A DNA stretch of 64,000 nucleotides, taken from NCBI RefSeq assembly GCF_038096175.1, contig NZ_CP151099.1:7170001-7234000 (forward strand), read 5' to 3'. Shown in pieces: positions 35,368-44,145 of this stretch. The translations under genes were made by a program, and so were the position numbers. Numbering within the stretch: the stretch's first letter is position 1; every line of letters begins with the position of its first letter. This stretch comes from Nostoc sp. UHCC 0302. GTDB taxonomy: Bacteria > Cyanobacteriota > Cyanobacteriia > Cyanobacteriales > Nostocaceae. The notes under the pieces were generated by a model. It searched no databases. It saw only the letters and a program-made list of their open reading frames with translations, and had not been told where the DNA came from.

Positions 35368-37896
35368 ATGACATCTCCAGAAACAGTTACATGGCTACAA
35401 GAACGCACATCTTTAGGAATTCTCTCATCTGAGGTGTTAGATGCGATCGCCGAAGTGATTGAAGAACAAGTTGTGCCAGCAGATAAAGACTTAGTTAATG
35501 AAGGTACTCATCCAGAAGCGCTTTATATTCTCCAAGAAGGTCACCTCGAAAGCAATACCACCAATCAAAACAACCCAGCTTTCGCTTACGGATTGCTTCC
35601 TGGTTCAGTCATCAATCTCAAAGAATTGCTGTTGGATGAATTAATTCCATTCACAATCACTGCTATAACAGAATCTCATTTGTGGGTTGTGCCTGCTGAT
35701 AAATTTCGCCCATTAGTCACTCAATATCCCGAAATTAATCAGGCTTTCTCCCGCCAATTAGCTCAAGAGTTAGCTCAAGCTACATCTGCTCTTGGCTACG
35801 AACAAGAACGTTCTCTCGCTTTGCGACCATATTTAGTTACCAAGGCGCAACGGGGAATTGTCGGTACAAGTCGTTATGCTGTACGTCTGCGTGAGCAAAT
35901 TAGAGAAGCTGCTGCTGACCGCAAGTCAGTAGATATTTTCGGGGAACCAGGGTTAGAAAAAGACAATATCGCAGCTCTCATCCACTTTGGTTCTGCAAAA
36001 CGGCGTGAACCAATTATAAAAGTCAATTGCGGGATTGTGCAAACTAGCGGTGCAGATTTATTTGGTCGTGCTGGCGGTAAACCAGGACTGTTGGAATGGC
36101 TGGGGGAAGGTACTTTAGTTCTTAACAATATCCAAGAATTACCTAAAGAGTTATTACCTGCTGTGACACAGTTGCTCAAAACTGGCACGTATACCCCCGT
36201 GACTCGTTCTGGAGAACCAGAAGTTGAACCTCGTCCTAGCAAAGCCAGAATTCTGATTGTTTCTGAAGCAAGTCAGCCGACAATTGAGCGCTCTGTCGGT
36301 CATATTATAAAAGTACCGCCGCTACGGGTACGGAAAGGTGATATCCAAACCCAGGTGGAATACTATATTAGTCTTTACACGCGGGCAAGAGGGATTTCTA
36401 AACCGCACATTACCCCAGAAGCGTTGCGTCGCTTGCAGTCTTATGATTTCCCTGGTAATCTCAAAGAATTAAAAAATCTTGTAGAACGGGCAATTGTTCA
36501 AGCGGAAAATGCTAGTGAACTCACAGAAGAAATCTTCTGGCCAGCTGAAACTAAGAAAAAACGATTTCGGGTAAATCTTTTAAATGTCTATCCTGATTTT
36601 CGGAAATTTCTGCGTAGTGCGTGGTGGCCCGATCGCATTAATTATGGCTTCACTGCCGCTGCTTTTGCCTTCATCGTCGGCGTATTATTTATAGGGCCGC
36701 AAACACGCGATCGCAATTTTGCCTTAAATCTATTTTGGGCTTTTTGGTGGCCTTTCTTTCTGTTTATCTTGCCCTTTTTGGGTCGTGTTTGGTGTTCTAT
36801 TTGTCCTTTCATGATTTACGGGGAAATTACCCAAAAGCTATCTCTATGGCTGTTTCCGCGACAGCTCAAACGCTGGCCACGGGAGCAAGCTGAGAAATGG
36901 GGCGGATGGTTCCTATTTGGGTTGTTCGCTTTAATTTTCTTATGGGAAGAACTCTGGAACTTAGAAAATACTGCTTATCTCTCCGCTTGTTTATTACTGT
37001 TAATTACCGCTGGGGCAATGATTTTCTCAGCGATTTTTGAGCGGCGGTTTTGGTGTCGATATCTCTGCCCCATTGGTGGGATGAATGGATTATTTGCCAA
37101 ACTCTCTATGACTGAACTTCGGGCGCAGCAAGGGATTTGTTCTGCAAGTTGCACCACTTATCAGTGCTATAAAGGCGGGCCGCAAAAAGGCGAAGGCATG
37201 GAAACTAATGGCTGTCCGTTGTATTCGCACCCAGCGCAGTTAGAAGATAACAGAGATTGCGTGCTGTGTATGACTTGCCTGAAAGCTTGTCCCCACCGTT
37301 CCGTCGAGTTTAATTTGCGTCCCCCTGGTATTGAACTGTGGACAACTCATAAACCGCGCACTTATGAAGTCGCATTATTGTTTTTGTTGTTGGGCGGAGT
37401 ATATATACGTCGCTTGCCAGAATTACAATCTTGGTTAGGGTTGGAATTGGATTTAACACAGTTTTGGCAGCACTTAGGACTGTCGCTACTAGCTTTAACT
37501 ATCCCGGCTGCTATTCCCTTTTTGGCACACGGCTTGTTGAAACTGTTCAATTTTCAACGTAAACCGCGAGCATTTTTAGAACTTGCTTATGGCTACCTAC
37601 CATTAGTGTTGGGAGCTAACTTTGCTCACTACTTGCGTTTGGGCTTGACAGAAGGCGGACGAATTTTACCTGTGACTTTCGCTACCTTTGGTCTTAGCGG
37701 TGAGCAATTACCAATATTAGTCGCTCATCCTGCTGTGATTGAGTTTTTGCAAGGTGCAACCATAATTTTATCAGTGTTGCTGACGATATTGTTAACGCAA
37801 AAAATTGCGCGGCAACCACTGCGATCGCTTCTTTGGCAACACATAGGAGCAATTGGGTTGGGAGCAACTATGTGGGCAATTATCGTCGCACAGTAA
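35368..37896 (+). CDS. cNMP-binding / degenerate sigma54-type AAA+ / membrane polyferredoxin fusion protein
   Basis: An 842-residue fusion. Residues 15-135 look like a cyclic-nucleotide-binding-like domain (LYILQEGHLES). Residues 165-385 are a sigma54-activator AAA+ domain with FPGNLKELKNLVERA near its end, but it is degenerate: the Walker A reads GEPGLEKD instead of GExGTGKE, the Walker B has Asn-Asn (LVLNNI) where Asp-Glu is needed, and the GAFTGA loop is lost. From ~425 the protein is membranous, NapH/NosR-like: WCSICP, FWCRYLCPIGG, a Cys cluster (591, 595, 600, 616) and a ferredoxin motif CVLCMTCLKACP, then four or five more helices. Cyanobacteria lack sigma54. I infer a membrane redox sensor or electron carrier with a binding-only AAA module. 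Start: GGAGA is seven bases before ATG 35368. Confidence 0.88.
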   Translation: MTSPETVTWLQERTSLGILSSEVLDAIAEVIEEQVVPADKDLVNEGTHPEALYILQEGHLESNTTNQNNPAFAYGLLPGSVINLKELLLDELIPFTITAITESHLWVVPADKFRPLVTQYPEINQAFSRQLAQELAQATSALGYEQERSLALRPYLVTKAQRGIVGTSRYAVRLREQIREAAADRKSVDIFGEPGLEKDNIAALIHFGSAKRREPIIKVNCGIVQTSGADLFGRAGGKPGLLEWLGEGTLVLNNIQELPKELLPAVTQLLKTGTYTPVTRSGEPEVEPRPSKARILIVSEASQPTIERSVGHIIKVPPLRVRKGDIQTQVEYYISLYTRARGISKPHITPEALRRLQSYDFPGNLKELKNLVERAIVQAENASELTEEIFWPAETKKKRFRVNLLNVYPDFRKFLRSAWWPDRINYGFTAAAFAFIVGVLFIGPQTRDRNFALNLFWAFWWPFFLFILPFLGRVWCSICPFMIYGEITQKLSLWLFPRQLKRWPREQAEKWGGWFLFGLFALIFLWEELWNLENTAYLSACLLLLITAGAMIFSAIFERRFWCRYLCPIGGMNGLFAKLSMTELRAQQGICSASCTTYQCYKGGPQKGEGMETNGCPLYSHPAQLEDNRDCVLCMTCLKACPHRSVEFNLRPPGIELWTTHKPRTYEVALLFLLLGGVYIRRLPELQSWLGLELDLTQFWQHLGLSLLALTIPAAIPFLAHGLLKLFNFQRKPRAFLELAYGYLPLVLGANFAHYLRLGLTEGGRILPVTFATFGLSGEQLPILVAHPAVIEFLQGATIILSVLLTILLTQKIARQPLRSLLWQHIGAIGLGATMWAIIVAQ

Positions 37897-38050
37897 AAGT
37901 TAGTCTGTAGGGGAGCCAGTGCGTTGCGGAGGTTCCCTCCGTTGTAGCAACTGGCGTTGTGTTGTCGCCAAGCGCCGCACTATCCAGATTTTCTGGCTGA
38001 AGCAAAGTCAGCCAATGCATTGGCAATGTAAGCCAATACATTAACATTGT

Positions 38051-38443
38051 CTACTGCTTGAAGCGATCGTCCACCGGAATTTGATAGCCGTTAGCGAGAC
38101 GATTGGTCATGTTGGCGGTGGCTGCGATCGCCATTAGTTCACCAAACATAGTATCGCTCATTCCCTTAGCACGCGCTGCTGCTGTATGTGAAGCGATACA
38201 GTACTCACAGCCATTAGTTGCACTCACGGCGATATAAATTAATTCGCGCATTAGTGGATCAATCTCACCAGGACTTGTCATTACTTCCTTTACCGTTTGC
38301 CACGTTCGTTGCAGTGTAGGAGGATGATTAGCTAGGGCTTTCCAAAAGTTATTGATGTAGTCATTCTGGCGTGTAGTGCGGATGTCCTCATATACTGCAC
38401 GTACCTCAGCGCTGGCATCTTCGTATTCGATTAGTTTAGTCAT
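38051..38443 (-). CDS. Carboxymuconolactone decarboxylase family (AhpD-like) protein
   Basis: All-helical CMD/AhpD-like protein, 130 residues from ATG 38443 (MTKLIEYEDASAEVRAVYED). The active motif NGCEYCIASHTAAARAKG has the CxxC pair plus His used by alkylhydroperoxidase D-type enzymes for thiol-dependent peroxide reduction. The family also has non-redox members, but those usually lack the pair, so peroxidase-like chemistry is likely. A longer frame to 38548 runs into a C-rich repeat and was rejected. Genes on either side do not suggest a partner. Confidence 0.9.
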   Translation of the reverse strand: MTKLIEYEDASAEVRAVYEDIRTTRQNDYINNFWKALANHPPTLQRTWQTVKEVMTSPGEIDPLMRELIYIAVSATNGCEYCIASHTAAARAKGMSDTMFGELMAIAATANMTNRLANGYQIPVDDRFKQ

Positions 38444-38511
38444 GTTTGAATTTAACTTCATTGATAAACAACTTACGATATATAGCAATCCTAAATGAGT
38501 TGTAAAAAAAT

Positions 38512-38820
38512 TCCCCCCCCCGATGCTTTGGCTACGGTGTACACACAAGTCTTCTAAAGGTGTGTCACAGGCTTTTGATCCCCCTAAATCCCCCTTAAAA
38601 AGGGGGACTTTGAGAGGTTTTTGCCCCCCTTAAAAAGCAGGGCTTTAGAAATTCCCCCCTTTTTAAGGGGAGCCAGCGCGGTCTTCTCCCAAAGGGAGAG
38701 GCTAGCGCCTGCCGTAGGATGCCCGAACGCGAGTGCGTCTCCTTTAGGAGAAGGGCTGTAGGGGTCTCCTCAAGTGGAGCGACTGGCGTGGGCTAGGGGG
38801 GATCAAGGTTTCAGGCTTCA
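38512..38820. repeat. C-rich/G-rich palindromic repeat cluster
   Basis: Several overlapping intergenic repeats: CCCCCTTAAAAAGGGGG-type hairpins (about 38590, 38623 and 38657), then GGAGCCAGCGCGG and TCTCCTTTAGGAGA fragments. No gene is seen. The same hairpin type is read in frame inside the FAD oxidoreductase gene at 59413-59454. Confidence 0.7.
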
Positions 38821-38847
38821 GTGCGTAAGTCCTATTAATATCATTCG

Positions 38848-39177
38848 TTATTTCGGCGTTCGCATTTGTTATTTCGGCGTTCGCATTTGTTATTTCGGCG
38901 TTCGCATTTGTTATTTCGGCGTTCGCATTTGTTACTTTGGCGATCGCATTTGTTATTTTGGCGTTCGCATTTGCTACTTTGGCGTTCGCATTTGTTATTT
39001 TGGCGATCGCATTTGTTACTTTGGCGTTCGCATTTGTTATTTCGGCGTTCGCATTTGTTACTTTGGCGTTCGCATTTGCTGCTTCGGCGTTCGCATTTGT
39101 TACTTTGGCGTTCGCATTTGTTACTTCGGCGTTCGCATTTGTTACTTTGGCGATCGCATTTGTTACTTTGGCGATCG
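38848..39177. repeat. 21-bp tandem repeat array (16 units) built around HIP1-like octamers
   Basis: Sixteen head-to-tail units with consensus TTAYTTYGGCGWTCGCATTTG, the last partial. Each carries GCGTTCGC or the true HIP1 octamer GCGATCGC (units 5, 8, 15 and 16). Because 21 is a multiple of three, several frames stay open and give artefact ORFs on both strands (for example a FGVRICY repeat). I see no start signal, domain or codon bias that supports coding. Confidence 0.92.
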
Positions 39178-39629
39178 CCTACGGTGGGGTTCCGCCATCG
39201 CTCTTCGGTCAAAAGCAAGACCCTGGCGGATGTCCAAGCTGAAGATGGCGGGGATTCTAAGAGAAAATCAGCTACAAAAACACTGTTTCTGTTTCAGTGA
39301 AGTGGGAAAAGTGGGAAAAGTAGGACATTTTCTAATAACCCTTGTTTATCCTGTTGATAACCTGTAACTTAGTAGCTAGTACATAGCAACTATCAAACGA
39401 AACGAATCACTTTTAAAAAAATCAGAAGTCAAGATTAGAAAGCTTTAAATAGCAAATGCATAATCTTGAGAACTATTAAATTATAAATTTTGCACAATAT
39501 TCCACCACTTATTTAGAAATCAGAATTGGGAATAAATTCTGGCTTTTGATGCCAATATTGCTGTTTCGATCAGTCCAAGAGAAATTCAACTATTTGTTAT
39601 CGAATCATTAAACAAAGAGCTTAAATCTG

Positions 39630-41384
39630 ATGACACTGTATCAAGTCACTCAAACCACCGACAACGGAAATGGCGATGTGGTAGGCAGCCTCAGCTATGC
39701 TATCCGGCAAGCTAACGTCAATCCAGGAGTTGATGCGATCGAGTTACAAACGAACGTCACAATTACTGGGGTGATGAAGACCCTGCTCAACAGCGATATT
39801 GTGATGGTGGGCAACGGCAAGACCGTCAGTGGCGATGGCAGGTTTCGTCCCTTCTTCATCAAGTCAGGAAAGGTGGATTGCTACGACCTGACCATCGCCA
39901 ACAGCAGCGCTAAAGGAGGGGATAGTGACGGTGGTGGTGGAGGCGGTGCGGGAATGGGAGGAGGGATGTTCATCTACAATGGCAACGTCTCTTTGAGCAA
40001 TGTGACTTTTGAGAACAACAAAGCGTTAGGTGGCAACGCCACAGGAGACTTCGGCGGTGGCGGCGGTGGTATGTTCGGCAACAGTTTCGGTGGTGGTGGC
40101 GGCGGTGGATTGTTTGGTTCTAACACTGGTGACAACGGTGAAAATGGTGGCTATGGTGGCAATGGGAACTACCGCAATCCCGATCCCAGTGCCTACGACA
40201 ACTTTGGCGGTGGCGGCGATCGCGGCGGCAGGTACAGCAGTGGCGGTTACGGTGGCTTTGGCGGTGGTGGCGGCGGCGGCAGGGCAGGCAACCCAGGCGG
40301 CGATGGCGGCTTCGGCGGCGGCGGCGGCTTCGTCGGCGGCAAAGGCGGCTACGGTGGTGGCGGCAGCAGCTACGGTACAGGTGGCAAGAACGGCGGTAAT
40401 GGCGCCAAAAGTGGCGGCGGTGGCGCAGGTCTGGGAGGTTCTATTTTTATGCGTAGTGGCAGCCTTACCTTCAATATTGTCAATCTGAATAACAATACAG
40501 CTAACGGTGGCAGTGGAGCCAATAAGGGCAATGGCTTGGGGGGCGGATTATTCATCATGCAGTCCACCACCAATCCTAACGACAACAACCAAGGGATGCC
40601 CACCACTTTGCCTACTGTTGTCTCTGAGGGAACACTGCCAACTTACTCAGGCAATTCCGCCAACGATGATACAGGAGTCAGTGATAATAACGACAACGTA
40701 TATGGCACCGTCAAGCAGGTGACTGACCCCAAGGCTGGGGATGATGTAATCAATGGCACTAGCAACAGCGAAGCCCTGAATGGCGGTGCTGGTAATGACA
40801 CCATAAGCGCCCGCGAGGGCGACGATATCTTGCTCGGACAGGGGGGCAACGATACTCTCAACGGCAACGAGGGGGATGACCTCTTCTATGGTGGAGACGG
40901 AAATGACAGCTGCTTTGGCGGTGCTGGCATTGACACGATAAAAGGCGGCGCTGGCAATGACAACCTCAGAGGTGGTGCTGGCAATGACATCCTGACTGGC
41001 GGTGCTGGGGCTGACCGCTTTATTTTCATAAATTTCCCCACACGAGCATTCAGCGCAGCGAGTGTGGGACTAGATAACATCACCGACTTCGTGCAAGGGA
41101 CTGACAAAATCGTTCTATCCAAGACCACTTTCACTGGTATTCAAAGTGCGGCGGGCAATGGATTCAGTCGGCCTAATGAGTTTCGAGTTGTAGACGATCT
41201 GAATCTGATTACCAACCTGACTACGGGACTCGGAGCAGCTAATATCATTTACAATCGCCAAAATCAAGGCTTGTACTACATTAATGACGGTCTTTTGACG
41301 GGTGTTTTGGTACAACCGACTCAAATTGCCACACTTCAAGGCAGCTTCACACCGACTGCCAGCGATTTTGAGCTTATTGCCTGA
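39630..41384 (+). CDS. RTX calcium-binding surface or secreted protein with Gly-rich region
   Basis: Three parts. Residues 1-120 start with a SYAIRQAN-type motif seen in parallel beta-helix adhesins (SLSYAIRQANVNPG, MVGNGKTVSGDG). Residues ~100-280 are a very Gly-rich stretch. Residues ~370-460 hold about nine RTX nonapeptides of the GGxGNDxLx type (GGAGNDTISAREGDD, GGDGNDSCFGGAG), which bind Ca2+ as a beta-roll. A C-terminal ~110-residue cap with DFVQGTDKIVLS follows. RTX proteins leave the cell by type I secretion without a signal peptide, and none is seen. A lone adhesin-like role is likely; no secretion genes are nearby. Confidence 0.88.
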   Translation: MTLYQVTQTTDNGNGDVVGSLSYAIRQANVNPGVDAIELQTNVTITGVMKTLLNSDIVMVGNGKTVSGDGRFRPFFIKSGKVDCYDLTIANSSAKGGDSDGGGGGGAGMGGGMFIYNGNVSLSNVTFENNKALGGNATGDFGGGGGGMFGNSFGGGGGGGLFGSNTGDNGENGGYGGNGNYRNPDPSAYDNFGGGGDRGGRYSSGGYGGFGGGGGGGRAGNPGGDGGFGGGGGFVGGKGGYGGGGSSYGTGGKNGGNGAKSGGGGAGLGGSIFMRSGSLTFNIVNLNNNTANGGSGANKGNGLGGGLFIMQSTTNPNDNNQGMPTTLPTVVSEGTLPTYSGNSANDDTGVSDNNDNVYGTVKQVTDPKAGDDVINGTSNSEALNGGAGNDTISAREGDDILLGQGGNDTLNGNEGDDLFYGGDGNDSCFGGAGIDTIKGGAGNDNLRGGAGNDILTGGAGADRFIFINFPTRAFSAASVGLDNITDFVQGTDKIVLSKTTFTGIQSAAGNGFSRPNEFRVVDDLNLITNLTTGLGAANIIYNRQNQGLYYINDGLLTGVLVQPTQIATLQGSFTPTASDFELIA

Positions 41385-41510
41385 GCAAGAGGCAAGGGGG
41401 CTTTCTAGCAGGGGGAAGAACTCCATGCATATGCCAAACAAGCAAAGGCGATCGTTAAACAAGCAATTCTAGTCTCCGAAATAGCTTTTGCGATCGCCAA
41501 ACAAGCAAAT

Positions 41511-41534
41511 GCGATGTCTACGACGGGCTACGCC
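41511..41534 (+). repeat. 24-bp dispersed repeat, intergenic copy
   Basis: Identical to the 24 bases at 32842-32865 in the MFS gene. Upstream (41440-41516) is a run of AACAAGCAAAGGCGATCG-like units with HIP1-type octamers. Confidence 0.75.
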
Positions 41535-41608
41535 TACGCTCCTACGCTTGAGACTGTAAAAATTTAAACGTTTGCAGCTAATTTTTTTAACTTAAAGGAA
41601 AATGCATT

Positions 41609-42205
41609 GTGCTTAATAACTATTCTCGTCGTCAATTCTTCCAACTGGGTGGAGGTTTACTTCTAGCAACCAGCGCCGCAGTCAGCTTTCCAGTGATTCG
41701 GACTCTAGCTACTGACACTGCTAAACCCATACTGAGGTTTGAGTTTACTCTAGACGGAGGAGGAAAAGGTTCTTTTTACTTGAACACAACAACTACACCC
41801 ACTGTTGCACAAGGAACTTTCGGTCAAGAGTTTTCATACTTTAGCGCGGTTTCTAATTTCTCTTTTTCCGGATTAGATCAGAATTTTAAAAAGCAGAAAG
41901 CTGGTTGGAAAGTAGTCCCAGGTCTGAAAGCTGAATTTATCGGCGGTTTTCCCTCTGGTACTCTAGGGGTTCTTAGCGGTGTTAATTATCCAGATGGGTG
42001 TTCAACAGGAACAGCTAACGTCTGTTCTATTACTGTTGCTGTGCTTTACTTAGGCAATCTTGCAGAACTTCCTAAACTTTCTACTGAGCCAAGTTTATAT
42101 CAAATAATTGGGGTTGACTTGATTAGTCCTGATGGGCAACCAAATCGAATTAATGCTACAAAAAGCAAAGTTATTGCTCTACCTGAAAGTGTCGTTGTAG
42201 ACTAA
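41609..42205 (+). CDS. Tat-exported protein of unknown function
   Basis: The start is GTG 41609, nine bases after AAAGGA. The N-terminus has a twin-arginine signal (NNYSRRQFFQLGGG, then LLLATSAAVSF), so the folded protein is sent across the membrane. The mature ~165 residues are beta-rich (RFEFTLDGGGKGSFYLNT, FSYFSAVSNFSFSG) with two Cys (PDGCSTGTANVCS) that may pair. I do not recognise the domain. The SRRQF motif recurs in the tyrosinase caddie protein at 46966, in the same accessory stretch. Confidence 0.8.
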   Translation: MLNNYSRRQFFQLGGGLLLATSAAVSFPVIRTLATDTAKPILRFEFTLDGGGKGSFYLNTTTTPTVAQGTFGQEFSYFSAVSNFSFSGLDQNFKKQKAGWKVVPGLKAEFIGGFPSGTLGVLSGVNYPDGCSTGTANVCSITVAVLYLGNLAELPKLSTEPSLYQIIGVDLISPDGQPNRINATKSKVIALPESVVVD

Positions 42206-42238
42206 TGGCTTTGTTGTACAGTAAGCGCTTACCCCATT

Positions 42239-42508
42239 TCAGCTTGAGCCTTTTTCCTTGCGGGATAGCTGACGTTGTAGTTGCTTTAACTTTTTTTCAG
42301 CTTGACGGTAATAACGAGGAATTTGTACTTCTTCGTTATCACTTGTTATCAACAATGATTTCAACCCCATGTCAATACCTACAGTGTTGTCTGATGTAGG
42401 TGTAATATCAGTTTTCAGACTAGGTACAGTTACATCTTCTAGGGTCAAGCCGATATACCAACCGTCAGTTTTATAGGTAATTGTAGCAATTTTGATTCTG
42501 ACCCAACG
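42239..42508 (-). pseudogene. Remnant of an IS200/IS605-type TnpB
   Basis: Read on the minus strand from 42508, the frame gives RWVRIKIATITYKTDGWYIG, then DNTVGIDMGLKSLL with the first RuvC Asp, and QIPRYYRQAEKKLKQLQRQL before SRKEKG and a stop. This matches the middle of TnpB. The N-terminal helix-turn-helix part and the C-terminal RuvC/zinc part are missing, so this is a dead ~270-bp fragment. No tnpA or element ends are seen. Confidence 0.85.
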
Positions 42509-42649
42509 ACTGGCGGTAGTTGAATCTCGACTTCGCTCGATTTCCGCGCACTTGTGCTGAGCGCAGCCGAAGTAGTCGAAACTCAGGACATCCCTTCTGA
42601 CTCACTTCGACTAAGCTCAGTGACCACCTGGGTGCTGAATTCTTACATA

Positions 42650-42681
42650 ATTACAAATTACGAATTACGAATTACGAATTA
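42650..42681. repeat. Tandem heptamer repeat (ATTACGA)n
   Basis: Four to five copies of ACGAATT directly before the sulfotransferase start. The same array is at 34566-34600. A cluster of TGAGCGCAGCCGAAG-type repeats lies just upstream (42530-42625). Confidence 0.85.
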
Positions 42682-42686
42682 TCCAA

Positions 42687-43594
42687 ATGACACAGCCGAA
42701 ATTACACTTCATCTCTGGATTACCCCGTTCCGGTTCCACCTTACTCGGAGCTTTGCTGCACAAAATCCCCGCTTTCACGCCAGTATGAGCAGTCCTGTCG
42801 GGGGTTTAGTCATTAGTATGCTGGAAGCCATGAGTGCAGATAATGAGTTTTCAGTTTTTATTACAAAAGAACAAAAACAAGCTTTAACTAGAACAATTTT
42901 TTCAACTTACTATCAGCCGCAAGCAGATAAAGCAGTGATCTTTGATACCAATCGCCTCTGGTGTAGTAAATTGCCTTTAATCCACGAACTATTCCCCGAC
43001 GCAAAAGTGATTTGCTGCGTGCGGAATGTTGCTTGGATTATGGATAGTGTCGAACGATTGATTCGGAAAAATGCTTTTGATGTGTCACGTTTATTTAATA
43101 ATCCTGGCGAACGTTCTACCGTTTACACGCGTACTGAAGCTTTAAGTCAGTCAGGAAGGTTAGTCGGGTTTGCTTATAACGCTCTCAAGGAAGCATTTTA
43201 CAGTGAATATAGCGAATCTTTACTCTTGGTAGACTACGACATTTTAAGCCAAGCTCCTGATAAAACCTTATCGCTGATTTATCAATTTCTGGGAGAAAAA
43301 CCCTTTGAGCATGATTTTACTAATGTAGAGTACGAAGCCAACGAATTTGACCGCCGTTTAAATACAGATGGGCTGCATCATGTGCGCTCCAAAGTCGAGT
43401 TTCAACCTCGTGCAACCGTTTTACCTCCTGATTTATTTGCTCAATATGAGGGTTTATCTTTCTGGGAGACTCCGACTAGCAGTAGTCTAGCGAATGTGAT
43501 TGTTGCTCAACCACAGATTCCTCTAGCTCCTCCACTAGAGCAAGACACCAATGCAAACGGATCTAATCTTTTTTCCAGATGGAAATCTATGTAA
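42687..43594 (+). pseudogene. PAPS-dependent sulfotransferase, disrupted by a one-base frameshift
   Basis: The family transfers sulfate from PAPS to an acceptor. From ATG 42687 the frame reads MTQPKLHFISGLPRSGSTLL followed by GALL, which contains the 5'-phosphosulfate loop GLPRSGSTLL, but it ends early at a TGA near 42786. The rest (QNPRFHASMSSPVGG, through VICCVRNVAWIMDSVERLI with the 3'-phosphate motif, to the C-terminus at 43594) lies in another frame. The two match end to end if one base is missing near 42752-42762. The open downstream frame runs back to 42554 only through repeat sequence, so a P-loop-less protein is all it could give. It is either a pseudogene or a sequencing error. Confidence 0.85.
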
Positions 43595-43648
43595 TAAATC
43601 ACACATCAAGGGCATAAAAATCATGCTCTCTGCCTTTATCTTATCTCC

Positions 43649-44116
43649 ATGAATAATACAGATAATTTATTACCACCTAAATATGTTATTCGCAAAGCAA
43701 AACCTTTTGATTTGTAGTTAATTTGTTTATTTATTATCAGAGCAAGCCTTGACGCTTCTCAACTCAAATGGCAGCAATTTTGGGTAATTGAGTATGAAGG
43801 GCGTTTAGTAGCTTTCAGACAGTTACGAAACTTTAAATTTGCACAAGAACTTGGCAGTATATTTGTTTTATCATCTCACCGACATCAAGGATTAGGAACT
43901 TTTTTAATACAGCATTTAATTACTCAATCTACTCAACAACTTTATTTAAAATGTTTGAAACAACAATTAGAATTTTTTTACATTCAAAGAGGCTTTATCC
44001 CTGTCAGCTATGAGGAATTACCACTATTACTTCAGGCTAAGTTTCGCTTGTCTCAATTACGAGAGAGTTTACTAAAAGCTTTTGTCGTATATATGAAGTA
44101 TCAACATCACATCTGA
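43649..44116 (+). pseudogene. GNAT-type N-acetyltransferase with one in-frame amber stop
   Basis: From ATG 43649 one frame runs 155 codons to TGA 44116 with a single TAG at codon 23 (KPFDL-stop-LICLF). The expected residue there is Trp, so TGG to TAG is the likely change. After it the product is well formed: QLKWQQFWVIEYEGRLVAFR, the acetyl-CoA loop SSHRHQGLGTFLIQHLI (Q/RxxGxG/A) and FYIQRGFIPV. Everything except the stop looks intact, so inactivation is recent, or the stop is read through. It lies between the sulfotransferase and cysC. Confidence 0.75.
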
Positions 44117-44145
44117 TTAGTTATTTGCATCAGGTTAAATAAAAC

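Noticed and set aside
38848-39177. CRISPR array
   Set aside because: Units are contiguous 21-mers with no spacers, and no cas gene is near.
38774-39367. ORFs of 101-197 codons on both strands across the 21-bp array (FGVRICY and CERRNNK repeats)
   Set aside because: The 21-bp unit keeps several frames open. There is no start signal or domain.
40030-40488. 152-codon Ala/Val-rich ORF inside the RTX gene
   Set aside because: Frame-shifted reading of the Gly codons (GGN to GCN/GTN) of the Gly-rich region.
42554-42686. N-terminal extension of the sulfotransferase downstream frame
   Set aside because: The codons derive from TGAGCG and ATTACGA repeats. The true N-terminus with the PAPS loop is in another frame from 42687.
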